Of a stretch of 64,000 nucleotides of DNA, positions 42,853 through 50,936 are shown one piece after another. The position numbers and the translations under genes were made by a program. The stretch is from Veillonella nakazawae (GTDB taxonomy: Bacteria; Bacillota; Negativicutes; Veillonellales; Veillonellaceae). The first letter of the stretch is position 1; each line of letters begins with the position of its first letter. The notes beneath the pieces are model-generated. The model saw nothing but the letters and a program-made list of their open reading frames with translations, ran no database searches and had not been told where the DNA came from. The DNA lies in the NCBI RefSeq assembly GCF_013393365.1, contig NZ_AP022321.1, positions 147,001 to 211,000 of the forward strand. Reading direction: 5' to 3'.

Positions 42853-43746
42853 ATGAAGCGATATGAAATTATAGGTGTCTTACTAACCCTATTAGGTGCT
42901 GTTTTATGGGGCGTATCAGGTGCTTCAGTACAGTTCTTAAGTAACTTTAGGGATATGAACTTGGAATGGCTAGTCACCATGCGATTAATTACAGCAGGAC
43001 TATTGACTGTTGTCTATGCATGGTTTAAATATGGTAATTCTATCTTCCATGTCTTTCGTAGTTTGAAAGATACGGTAGGGCTTATCGTTTTTGGCGTATT
43101 TGGCATGGCTTTATGCCAATATACATACTTTAAATCCATTGCTTTAGCAGGGGCCGGTATTGCGACGGTGCTTCAATACTTGGCGCCATCAATGATTATT
43201 ATTTATATGCTAGCCCGTTATGGTAAAAGGCCCTCTAAAGGGGAAATTATTTCCGTTATACTGGCCTTGGTAGGTACGATTTGTTTGATGGGGAATGATG
43301 GCTTTTCTATGGAGCAATTTCCACTGGCAGTGCTCGTATGGGGACTTCTATCTGCTGTAGGGGTCTCTGTATATAGTGTTTCTCCTGTAGATTTACTATA
43401 TAAATATGGAACTTTGCCGATTGTAGGATTTGGTATGCTTCTCAGTGGTATTGTTGCTGCCATTTTATTTCATCAGCCTAATTCGTATGCTATGTGGGAT
43501 GTATGGACTGTTATTGGCTGTTTCAATGTTGTCTTTTTGGGGACTATCGTATCCTTTAATGCTTATTTAGAAGGTGTTAAGAGAATAGGTGCAGTACCAG
43601 GATCAATCCTGTCATCTATTGAACCAATTTCGGCAGCTTTCTTTGGATGGGCTTTGTTAGACAACCAATTTAGTGCATTAGGGTTAATTGGCATGGCCAT
43701 GATTATTGCTACAGTTATTATAATTGCTCTAGAAAAACGTACATAG
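42853..43746 (+). CDS. EamA/DMT-family permease 1
   Basis: 297 aa with ten membrane helices in two EamA repeats. GAVLWGVSGASVQFL near the N-terminus, the AGIATVLQYLAPSMIIIYML motif mid-protein and GAVPGSILSSIEPISAAFFGW in the second repeat are typical of drug/metabolite transporters. Start four bases after the previous stop, so coupled. Nearly 60% of positions look shared with the next gene, a tandem paralogue. Substrate unknown; amino acid or metabolite export is usual for this family. Confidence 0.88.
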   Translation: MKRYEIIGVLLTLLGAVLWGVSGASVQFLSNFRDMNLEWLVTMRLITAGLLTVVYAWFKYGNSIFHVFRSLKDTVGLIVFGVFGMALCQYTYFKSIALAGAGIATVLQYLAPSMIIIYMLARYGKRPSKGEIISVILALVGTICLMGNDGFSMEQFPLAVLVWGLLSAVGVSVYSVSPVDLLYKYGTLPIVGFGMLLSGIVAAILFHQPNSYAMWDVWTVIGCFNVVFLGTIVSFNAYLEGVKRIGAVPGSILSSIEPISAAFFGWALLDNQFSALGLIGMAMIIATVIIIALEKRT

Positions 43747-43834
43747 TTTGAGGTCTCTTTGCTGGATATTGCGGTTTAGAGGCCTCTTTGTTATGATTGT
43801 ACATAATGTGAAAGTAGTTGTGATAGGAGGTTGT

Positions 43835-44776
43835 ATGGAGAAAAAACAATGGAAAGGTATGGCCCTTGCCATTTTAGGTGCCCTATTTTGGGGGCTTTCA
43901 GGCACATCTGTACAATTCCTAGAAAATGCAAAGCATATCAATGTGGAGTGGCTACTAGAAGCGCGTTTGCTCATAGCAGGTATATTGACGATAGGACTTG
44001 CTTATATAAGGGATGGTAAGCGTATTTTCTCTATCTTTACAGAACCTAAGGATATAGGAAAATTATTAGTATTTGGTATTTTAGGTATTGCTTTATCTCA
44101 GTACTCATACTTCAAGGCCATTGCCATTTCAGGAGTCGGTATTGCTACGGTCCTTCAATATGTTGCGCCTACGCTGATCATCATCTATTTGTTTTTGAGA
44201 TACTTTAAAAAGCCATCTGTACCAGAGTTTTTCTGTATTATATTAGCCTTAGTGGGAACACTCTGTATCGTCATGCAAGAAGGGCTAGATGTTTCGAACT
44301 TTAATGTGCTTGCTTTATTCTGGGGGCTTGTATCGGCAGCTAGTATCTGTGTATATACATTGCAACCTATTGAGCTATTAAAGAAATATGGCACCACATC
44401 CATTGTGGGCTTTGCCATGTTTATCTGTGGTATTTTATCTTTAGCCATGTTTCAACAAGTAGAATCAGAAGCCCTCTGGGATGGCATGACCTGGTTAGGA
44501 TTATTCGCCATCATCATACTTGGTACAGTCGTATCCTTTAATGCTTATATGGAAGGGGTTAGACTCATTGGTGCTATACAAGGCTCTATACTTTCATCAT
44601 TAGAACCAATCTCAGCAGCGATCTTTGGATGGGTATTGCTAGGGAATCATCTTACGCTGGTCGGTATTTTTGGCATGATTTGTATCATTGCAACCGTATT
44701 CATTATCGCCTGGGATCGACACCGTCAAATTAAACGAGAAGTACTAGAAAAACTGAATAAAGTAGAAATGAAATAA
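43835..44776 (+). CDS. EamA/DMT-family permease 2
   Basis: 313 aa from the ATG at 43835 (AGGAGG six bases ahead); a longer frame from 43748 has no binding site. It repeats the pattern of the preceding gene: GALFWGLSGTSVQFLE, GIATVLQYVAPTLIIIYLFL and GAIQGSILSSLEPISAAIFG. The C-terminal tail is longer and basic. The two are an adjacent duplication and might work as a pair or carry different substrates. Confidence 0.88.
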   Translation: MEKKQWKGMALAILGALFWGLSGTSVQFLENAKHINVEWLLEARLLIAGILTIGLAYIRDGKRIFSIFTEPKDIGKLLVFGILGIALSQYSYFKAIAISGVGIATVLQYVAPTLIIIYLFLRYFKKPSVPEFFCIILALVGTLCIVMQEGLDVSNFNVLALFWGLVSAASICVYTLQPIELLKKYGTTSIVGFAMFICGILSLAMFQQVESEALWDGMTWLGLFAIIILGTVVSFNAYMEGVRLIGAIQGSILSSLEPISAAIFGWVLLGNHLTLVGIFGMICIIATVFIIAWDRHRQIKREVLEKLNKVEMK

Positions 44777-44785
44777 ACAAACGAA

Positions 44786-44817
44786 AACACATATACCATG
44801 AGGTATATGTGTTTTTT
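44786..44817 (+). terminator. terminator of the DMT permease genes
   Basis: ACACATATACC pairs with GGTATATGTGT around ATGA, followed by a T run. Confidence 0.9.
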
Positions 44818-44828
44818 GTAATCAAATA

Positions 44829-45274
44829 TTATATTTTTTCTAATATTTTTTCAAATAATAGTTCTAGTTTCTGTAAGTCGCCATGTACGGTTCCGTCCAT
44901 ATAGGTATTATATACAGTATCATCTTCAGAAACACGAATTTGAGCTTTATACCCCTTTGATAATGCTAATACTCGAATAACTTCACGTTGTGTGCGACCA
45001 TTACCTTCCCTAAATGGATGAAAGAAATTTAGGCAATCTAAGATTTTAGCTAAGTTCTTAATTATACTTTCTTTTGTATTGGTTCTTAGCCAATTTGTAG
45101 TTCCTTCCTTCTGTTTGTAACATAATTTTTTAATTCTAGAACTGATTCAGTTGTAGGAGTGAAGTCTTCAATCATAGATGAACCTACGGCATACCAAACT
45201 GCATCAAAGTCCTCATAATTATCAAATTGTACATCTAAAATGGTGAGTTTTTCTTTATTAACATTTAATGTCAT
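44829..45274 (-). pseudogene. Fic-family protein gene with a frameshift at an A6 tract
   Basis: On the minus strand an ATG at 45274 with AAAGGAGGTG upstream opens a frame that continues to a stop near 45086. If one A is added at the six-A run (plus-strand T run 45126-45131) the frame reads on through LRTNTKESIIKNLAKILDCL and the Fic signature HPFREGNGRTQRE to a stop at 44829-44831. The corrected product would be about 150 aa. Fic enzymes transfer AMP or other groups to hydroxyl side chains; the signature supplies the catalytic histidine and the phosphate loop. The N-terminus is shorter than usual. The gene is either decayed or switched by slippage in the A run. Confidence 0.75.
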
Positions 45275-45409
45275 AGGCACCTCCTTTGTTACTATTATTA
45301 TATCATAGCTAGTCTCTTTATATTGTATACATGACCTATTTGGTTGACTATTTACTTATCTATTCATATAGTTAATATATAAGTACTAATTAATTTTTAG
45401 GAGGTTCCT

Positions 45410-46705
45410 ATGTCTGTAAAAGATTTTGTACAACAACGCCGCGATGATTTTATCGCTATGCGTCGAGATTTTCATATGTATCCAGAGCCAGCTTGGCTCG
45501 AATATCGTTCTGCCGCTAAAGTAGCTGAAAAGCTAATTGCCTTAGGTTATGATGTGGCACTCGGTGCAGAAGTGCTTGATTTAGATTCTCGTATGGGTTT
45601 GCCTAGCGAGGATGTTATGAAAGCGGCAATGGCTCGTGCTATGGATGAAGGTGCTGATCCTGAACTAGTAGAGAAGATGGGCTATGGTAAAACAGCTATT
45701 GTGGCAACTATGAAGTTTAGTGATGATGGTCCTGTAGTAGCGTTCCGTGCAGATATGGATTCCAATGATGTAATCGAATCTAAAGCATCTAACCATACTC
45801 CTGCTAAGAATGGTTTCCGTTCCCGCCATGAGAAGGCTATGCATGCTTGTGGTCATGATACACATATGACAATGGGCCTTGGTCTTGCTGAATATATTGC
45901 TACACATAAGGATGGCTTGAAGGGTACTATTAAACTGATCTTCCAACCAGCAGAGGAAGGCGTACGTGGTGCTAAAGCGATGGTAAAGGCTGGCGTAGTA
46001 GATGACGTAGATTTGATGTTCGGCATGCATATCGGATTTAATGAACAGTTATCTAATTGCTTTGCTTGTAGTGATCATGGCTTTTTAGCGACTACAAAAC
46101 TTGATGCTGTATTCCATGGTTATTCTTCCCATGCAGGTGGTTCTCCAGAAAAGGCTCAAAATGCCATGCTTGCAGGCTGTACAGCTGTGCTTAACTTACA
46201 AGCCATTGCTCGCCATAGTGGGGGTGCATCACGCATGAATGTAGGTGTTTTTGAAAGTGGTACAGGTCGCAATGTTACTCCTGATGTAGCAACACTTAAA
46301 TTAGAAACTCGTGGTGCTACTACAGAGATCAATGATTATATGATTGAACGCACTAAGACCATTATTAAAGGTGCCGCAGAAATGCATGATTGTACCTTTG
46401 AAATTACAAAACAAGGTGAAACTCCTGCAGGCCGTATTAGCGATGATTTAGCTCGCGAAGTACAATCTATCATTGAACCATTAGGTATCTTTAAAGAAGT
46501 TCCATTCGATTATAGCGGTGGCGGTAGTGAAGACTGTGCTTACTTCTTAAATCGTGTTATTGATCGTGGTGGTCGAGCAACCTATATGGTATTGGGCTCA
46601 GCTATTAAAGCACCTCATCATAATCCACTCTTCGATATCGATGAAGAAGATATGTTAAATGGCATTGTTGCATTAGGTACAATTGCTACTCACTATTTAA
46701 AATAG
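45410..46705 (+). CDS. abgA: M20 amidohydrolase, AbgA-like
   Basis: 431 aa. The sequence follows E. coli AbgA closely in layout: RRDFHMYPEPAWLEYRSA, SRMGLPSEDV, FRADMDSNDV, HACGHDTHMTMGLGLA with metal ligands, LIFQPAEEGVRGAKAMV and GGGSEDCAYFLNR. AbgA with AbgB cleaves p-aminobenzoyl-glutamate; AbgB is not seen next to it. AGGAGG precedes the start. Two further genes of amide and carboxylate metabolism follow, suggesting a small catabolic cluster for amide-linked amino acids. Confidence 0.8.
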   Translation: MSVKDFVQQRRDDFIAMRRDFHMYPEPAWLEYRSAAKVAEKLIALGYDVALGAEVLDLDSRMGLPSEDVMKAAMARAMDEGADPELVEKMGYGKTAIVATMKFSDDGPVVAFRADMDSNDVIESKASNHTPAKNGFRSRHEKAMHACGHDTHMTMGLGLAEYIATHKDGLKGTIKLIFQPAEEGVRGAKAMVKAGVVDDVDLMFGMHIGFNEQLSNCFACSDHGFLATTKLDAVFHGYSSHAGGSPEKAQNAMLAGCTAVLNLQAIARHSGGASRMNVGVFESGTGRNVTPDVATLKLETRGATTEINDYMIERTKTIIKGAAEMHDCTFEITKQGETPAGRISDDLAREVQSIIEPLGIFKEVPFDYSGGGSEDCAYFLNRVIDRGGRATYMVLGSAIKAPHHNPLFDIDEEDMLNGIVALGTIATHYLK

Positions 46706-46746
46706 GCTATATTGATTGAGATATTGCGATGTATATATCCAAACTA

Positions 46747-46816
46747 TAGATGCATAACTATATAGATGCATAACTATATAGATGCATAACTATATAGATA
46801 GATGCATAGAAATATG
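46747..46816 (+). repeat. tandem 16-bp repeat, three full copies plus part
   Basis: TAGATGCATAACTATA occurs three times without mismatch (46747-46762, 46763-46778, 46779-46794) and continues as a partial copy to about 46816, in the gap between abgA and the 46870 gene. Copy number may vary between strains. Confidence 0.9.
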
Positions 46817-46869
46817 TATAGTGGGCTATAAGTTAGATGTAATATGGGGATTAGATTGTGAGGTGTTAT

Positions 46870-48114
46870 ATGATTAGACGAGAGCGATTAGCTAAGGACT
46901 TTGATTCTATGGCACAGTTGACTGCACCTGGTGAAGGTATAAATCGTCTAGCTTTCACCGATTCTGATTGGGAAGGTCGCCAATATATCATTGACCGTAT
47001 GACTGATGCGGGCTTGAGTGTTGAAATAGATGATTTCGGGAATGTTATAGGCTATAAGGTTGGTAAGAAACCTGAGCTACCGATTGTCATGGTTGGTTCT
47101 CATACGGATAGCGTACCTAATGGGGGCAATTATGATGGTGTTGTAGGTGTATTATCTGCTATCGAAGCGGTTCGCAGTATGACTGATGATGGTTTTGAAC
47201 ATGACCATACCATTGCAGTGGTGGACTTTATGTGTGAAGAGTCTAGCCGTTTTGGAGTGGCTACATTGGGCAGTAAAGCTATGCGCGGTGAATTGACATT
47301 GCAAGATTTACAACGCTTAGTAGATAAACAAGGCATTTCCTTGTATGACGCATTAAAAGAGCGTAATTTAAATCCAGATGCTATTGAGCATATGGAATAT
47401 AAGAGACCTGTAAAGTCTTTCACAGAAATTCATATTGAACAAGGTAAAGTGTTAGAGTACGAAGCTAAGCCTATCGGTATTGTAACGGGGATTGCTGCAC
47501 CAGAACGGTTCTATGTAACCATTCGTGGTAATGCGGATCATAGTGGGGCCACACCAATGAACTTGCGTCATGATGCACTCTGTGGGGCTTCTAAAATCAT
47601 TCTCGGCATTGAGGAGATTGCATCCATGCAAGAAGAGCCTCCAGTAGTGGGTACAGTCGGTGTAGTAGAGGTTGTGCCAGGAGCGATGAACGTTATTCCT
47701 GGGGTCGTTAAACTGGGCGTAGATATTCGCAGTATTTCTAAGGTGGCCCGAGATTCTGTAGTTACCCTCATTAAGGAATTTATTGATGTTATTGCAGAGA
47801 AACGAGGCTTATCCTATACGATTGAGCCTGTTGCACAAGATTATCCGGTGGCGATGCATTCAGCAATGATTCGCGAAATTGAAGAGGCTGTTCAGTCTGT
47901 AGGCGTAGACTATATGACTATGCCAAGCGGTGCTGGTCATGATGCCATGCATTGGGCTGATGATGTTCCTACAGGAATGATTTTTATCCCATGCCGCGAA
48001 GGTATTAGCCATAATCCGGCTGAATTTGCAGATATGGATGACATCGTTACGGGAGCTAAGATATTAGACACGGTGCTAAGAAAGCTTAGCTTAGAAAGTA
48101 CTAAACTTAACTAG
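46870..48114 (+). CDS. Zn-dependent amidohydrolase (N-carbamoyl-amino acid hydrolase/AllC-like)
   Basis: 414 aa from ATG 46870 (GAGGTG four bases ahead). The M20 metal-binding residues are in VMVGSHTDSVPNGGNYDGVV, FMCEESSRFG and the C-terminal GAGHDAMHWADDVPTG; SFTEIHIEQGKVLE is typical of the allantoate/N-carbamoyl-L-amino acid/beta-ureidopropionate branch. These enzymes release ammonia, carbon dioxide or an amino acid from ureido compounds. The exact substrate is not decided by the sequence. It stands between an AbgA-like enzyme and a DcuC-type carrier. Confidence 0.85.
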   Translation: MIRRERLAKDFDSMAQLTAPGEGINRLAFTDSDWEGRQYIIDRMTDAGLSVEIDDFGNVIGYKVGKKPELPIVMVGSHTDSVPNGGNYDGVVGVLSAIEAVRSMTDDGFEHDHTIAVVDFMCEESSRFGVATLGSKAMRGELTLQDLQRLVDKQGISLYDALKERNLNPDAIEHMEYKRPVKSFTEIHIEQGKVLEYEAKPIGIVTGIAAPERFYVTIRGNADHSGATPMNLRHDALCGASKIILGIEEIASMQEEPPVVGTVGVVEVVPGAMNVIPGVVKLGVDIRSISKVARDSVVTLIKEFIDVIAEKRGLSYTIEPVAQDYPVAMHSAMIREIEEAVQSVGVDYMTMPSGAGHDAMHWADDVPTGMIFIPCREGISHNPAEFADMDDIVTGAKILDTVLRKLSLESTKLN

Positions 48115-48270
48115 GTTGAGTATTGTGGAATATTTGAGGTGGATATAATTTAGTTAGATTTGTGTTAACTAGCTAAGATATCATATTTTACGTGGTTAGA
48201 AGGATGTATTCCGTAATAGAATGGCAGAGGATACTTGCGATTGGTAGGGAATACATGGATTGGAGAGATT

Positions 48271-49524
48271 ATGGTTATTGCTGGTATTGTTATTGTAGTG
48301 GCGACGTTTATTGCCATTATTAAGCAGTTTGAAACACGGCTTGTGTTGTTATTATCGGGCTTGTTAATGTGCTTTATTGGTGGACAGATTGGTGCTGGTA
48401 CGACAGCCTTTGTAAAAGAACTTACAAATCCAGGTCTTGTACCAACCATTTGTACAGTGCTTGGTTTTAGTTATGTTATGGAATATACAAAATGTACAGA
48501 GCACATGGTATATTTCATCTCTGCAGGCCTTAAAAAGATGACTAAAATCATCATCCCTGGTGCTGTTATTATTACGTTCTTGATCAACATTGCGTTGCCT
48601 ACAGCGGCAGGCTGTGCAGCTGCAGTAGGTGCTCTATTAATTCCTGCACTTATTCGCTCCGGTGTACATCCAGCGATGGCAGGTTCCGCTATTTTCTTAG
48701 GGACTTGGGGTAGTGCATTGAGTCCTGGTCTTATGTTTAACCCTCAAGTAGCACAACTCGCTGGTGAAGATGTAATGACCGTTATCGCGAGTTTCTCTAT
48801 GCAAGCCATTATTGGCATTGTCGTAGCAGCTATTTTGCTCAATATCGTAGCTATTGTTAAAAAGGAACATACAGGATATGTATTAAAAGATGGTAACGAA
48901 GAAGAAGGCAAAGAATTTAAAGTAAATTATTTATATGCTATCATCCCAATCATTCCGCTTGTATTACTCGTACTCGGTAGTAAACAAGTAGCGGTAATTC
49001 CAGAGATATCTGTTCCTGTATCTATGCTCATTGGTACAGCTATCGGTATTATTGCTGTACGTCCGAATGTAACGGAAGCAGTTAAGAAATTCTTCCGCGG
49101 TACTGGCGATGGTATGTGTGATGTAGTCGGTCTTATGGCTGCGGCGGCAGCCTTTACTGCGGGTATGCAGTACATTGGACTTACAAATGCACTCATTGAT
49201 GGTATGAAGAACTCTCAACAAATCGCTCAAATTGGCGCAGCCTTTGGTCCATTCTTATTAGCTGTTATCTCTGGTTCTGGTAATGCGGCAGCCCTTGCGT
49301 TTAACGGAGCTGTAACACCTCATGCGGCAGACTTTGGCTATGGTATTATGCAACTCGGCTCCATGGCTCAATTAGGTGCTGGCATCGGTCGTAGTATGAG
49401 TCCCGTAGCAGGCGCAGGTATCATCATTGCTGGCCTTGCAGGTATTAACCCTATGGAAATGGCAAAACGCAATGCTGTACCATGTATTATTGCTACAGTA
49501 GTGATTATGCTCTTGTTACTATAA
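48271..49524 (+). CDS. C4-dicarboxylate carrier of the DcuC family
   Basis: 417 aa from the ATG at 48271, with TGGAGAG four bases ahead; the frame from 48235 has no site. About eleven membrane helices. The C-terminal half follows DcuC of enterics: GSGNAAALAFNGAVTP, LGAGIGRSMSPVAGAGIIIA and GINPMEMAKRNAVP. DcuC members exchange or release succinate and related dicarboxylates under anaerobic conditions. Next to the two amidohydrolases it may bring in or export their carboxylate substrates or products. It ends about 80 bases before a large palindrome. Confidence 0.8.
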   Translation: MVIAGIVIVVATFIAIIKQFETRLVLLLSGLLMCFIGGQIGAGTTAFVKELTNPGLVPTICTVLGFSYVMEYTKCTEHMVYFISAGLKKMTKIIIPGAVIITFLINIALPTAAGCAAAVGALLIPALIRSGVHPAMAGSAIFLGTWGSALSPGLMFNPQVAQLAGEDVMTVIASFSMQAIIGIVVAAILLNIVAIVKKEHTGYVLKDGNEEEGKEFKVNYLYAIIPIIPLVLLVLGSKQVAVIPEISVPVSMLIGTAIGIIAVRPNVTEAVKKFFRGTGDGMCDVVGLMAAAAAFTAGMQYIGLTNALIDGMKNSQQIAQIGAAFGPFLLAVISGSGNAAALAFNGAVTPHAADFGYGIMQLGSMAQLGAGIGRSMSPVAGAGIIIAGLAGINPMEMAKRNAVPCIIATVVIMLLLL

Positions 49525-49607
49525 TTAGATTAAAATGTAGCTGTAAAATTATAAATTCATAAATTACAGGTATATTAAAGACGTTAAATTTTAGAATACA
49601 TAATAAA

Positions 49608-49691
49608 AGAACCCTATTGTGATCAAAATGAACTGCACCCCAAAAATTGTGTCCAATTTTTGGAGGTGCAGTTCAATCATGATAGGGTTCT
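49608..49691. repeat. nested palindrome with IS3/IS150-like ends
   Basis: The outer arms AGAACCCTAT/ATAGGGTTCT (49608-49617 and 49682-49691) enclose a long inner hairpin (49629-49649 with 49654-49675). Read inward, the right arm begins TGAACTGCACCTCCAAAAAT and continues TTGGACAC, closely resembling terminal inverted repeats of IS3-family (IS150 group) elements, and the left arm is nearly the same. There is no transposase between the arms, only four loop bases. It also lies between convergent genes and probably ends both transcripts. Confidence 0.65.
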
Positions 49692-49708
49692 ATTTATATG
49701 TCTTTATA

Positions 49709-50887
49709 TTATTTAAGTTTGAAGCCAATCCAGAGAGCGGAAATAATAAATAAGCCACCGCTAACCCAGAATAGGGTAGTAAAGCCTAGCCATGCCATAA
49801 GGCTAGCACCACCAACAGACCCTAAGAAATAACCAAAAAACAAACAAGACTGATTATAGGAAAATACTTGGCCTGTAAATTCTCGAGGCGTTTTTGAAGA
49901 GAGGTAAGTGTTTAAGGCAGGCAACATGCCACCTAAACCAAAACCTTGTAGGAACCTGATGATTGCCAGTTGATATACATCAGAAACATAGGCTTGAGGG
50001 ATATTTAGAATCCCTACATAAATAAGAGATACTACTAATACTTTCCGTGGCCCAATCTTGTCGACTAATTTACCCAGTGGAGAACTACTCATAAGTTGAG
50101 CAATACCCATAGCGGAGAATACAGCGCCTGCAATAAATGCTAGATTTTCTGTATCACTAGGAACGATTCCCTTAATATATACAGAGATAACAGGTTGTAA
50201 GGACATGATGCATATTGCATAGATAAAGGACGCTACACATAATGCGACAATACTATTAAATTCCGGTATTTGCTCTTTCAACTTACGGATGGAAAGTTTT
50301 TCAGGATTCGGTTGTGGTACATAATTTTCATGGATGAATATAGTAGCCAGCACACCAGCTAAACCCATGAGCGCACCGACGATGATGAAGTCATTGCGAA
50401 TGCCTACTGTATCAGCAATATATCCACCTAATAAAGGCCCTATTAGTGAACCAGCAAGATTAGCAGATGCTAATAATCCTAAGGCCCAACCCGTCCGCTC
50501 GATAGGTGATTCTGAAGCTATTAATGTAATTGATGCCGAGTAAAAGCCACTTACTAGACCTTGGATGAGCCGGATTAAAACAACCCCTTCGGGTGTAGTT
50601 TGAAAAGCAATTAATACATTGCATAATGCCATGCCAAAGCTAGATCGTATTAATGTAATTTTACGACCTTTTTTGTCCGCAACACGCCCCCAAAATGGTG
50701 CTGCTAAGCAAACGATTATATAGGTTGCGCCAGTGGCTAACCCAGACCATAAGGACATAGCTTCTGGAGTTTGTACGCCTAAATCATGAAAGTATAAAGG
50801 CAGAATTGGAGCTAACTGGCTTACACCAAAGGCTGTACAGAATACACAGACTAAACTGATGTATACCGTTCGTTTCCATGTTTCCAA
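49709..50887 (-). CDS. MFS multidrug efflux transporter (MdtG-like)
   Basis: 392 aa with twelve membrane helices. The MFS motif A is GRVADKKGRKITLIRS after helix 2, and motif C is ALGLLASANLAGSLIGPLLG in helix 5, a mark of drug/proton antiporters of the 12-helix group. The start is TTG at 50887, with AAAGGAGGG seven bases upstream; the following residues are ETWKRTVYIS. It converges on the DcuC gene across the palindrome. Substrate unknown. Confidence 0.88.
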   Translation of the reverse strand: METWKRTVYISLVCVFCTAFGVSQLAPILPLYFHDLGVQTPEAMSLWSGLATGATYIIVCLAAPFWGRVADKKGRKITLIRSSFGMALCNVLIAFQTTPEGVVLIRLIQGLVSGFYSASITLIASESPIERTGWALGLLASANLAGSLIGPLLGGYIADTVGIRNDFIIVGALMGLAGVLATIFIHENYVPQPNPEKLSIRKLKEQIPEFNSIVALCVASFIYAICIMSLQPVISVYIKGIVPSDTENLAFIAGAVFSAMGIAQLMSSSPLGKLVDKIGPRKVLVVSLIYVGILNIPQAYVSDVYQLAIIRFLQGFGLGGMLPALNTYLSSKTPREFTGQVFSYNQSCLFFGYFLGSVGGASLMAWLGFTTLFWVSGGLFIISALWIGFKLK

Positions 50888-50936
50888 CGTATCCCTCCTT
50901 TCTTAGTTTTAGTATGTTCTTAATAAAATAATATCC

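Noticed and set aside
46747-46816. CRISPR array
   Set aside because: The units are only 16 bp and directly adjacent, with no spacers and no cas genes nearby.
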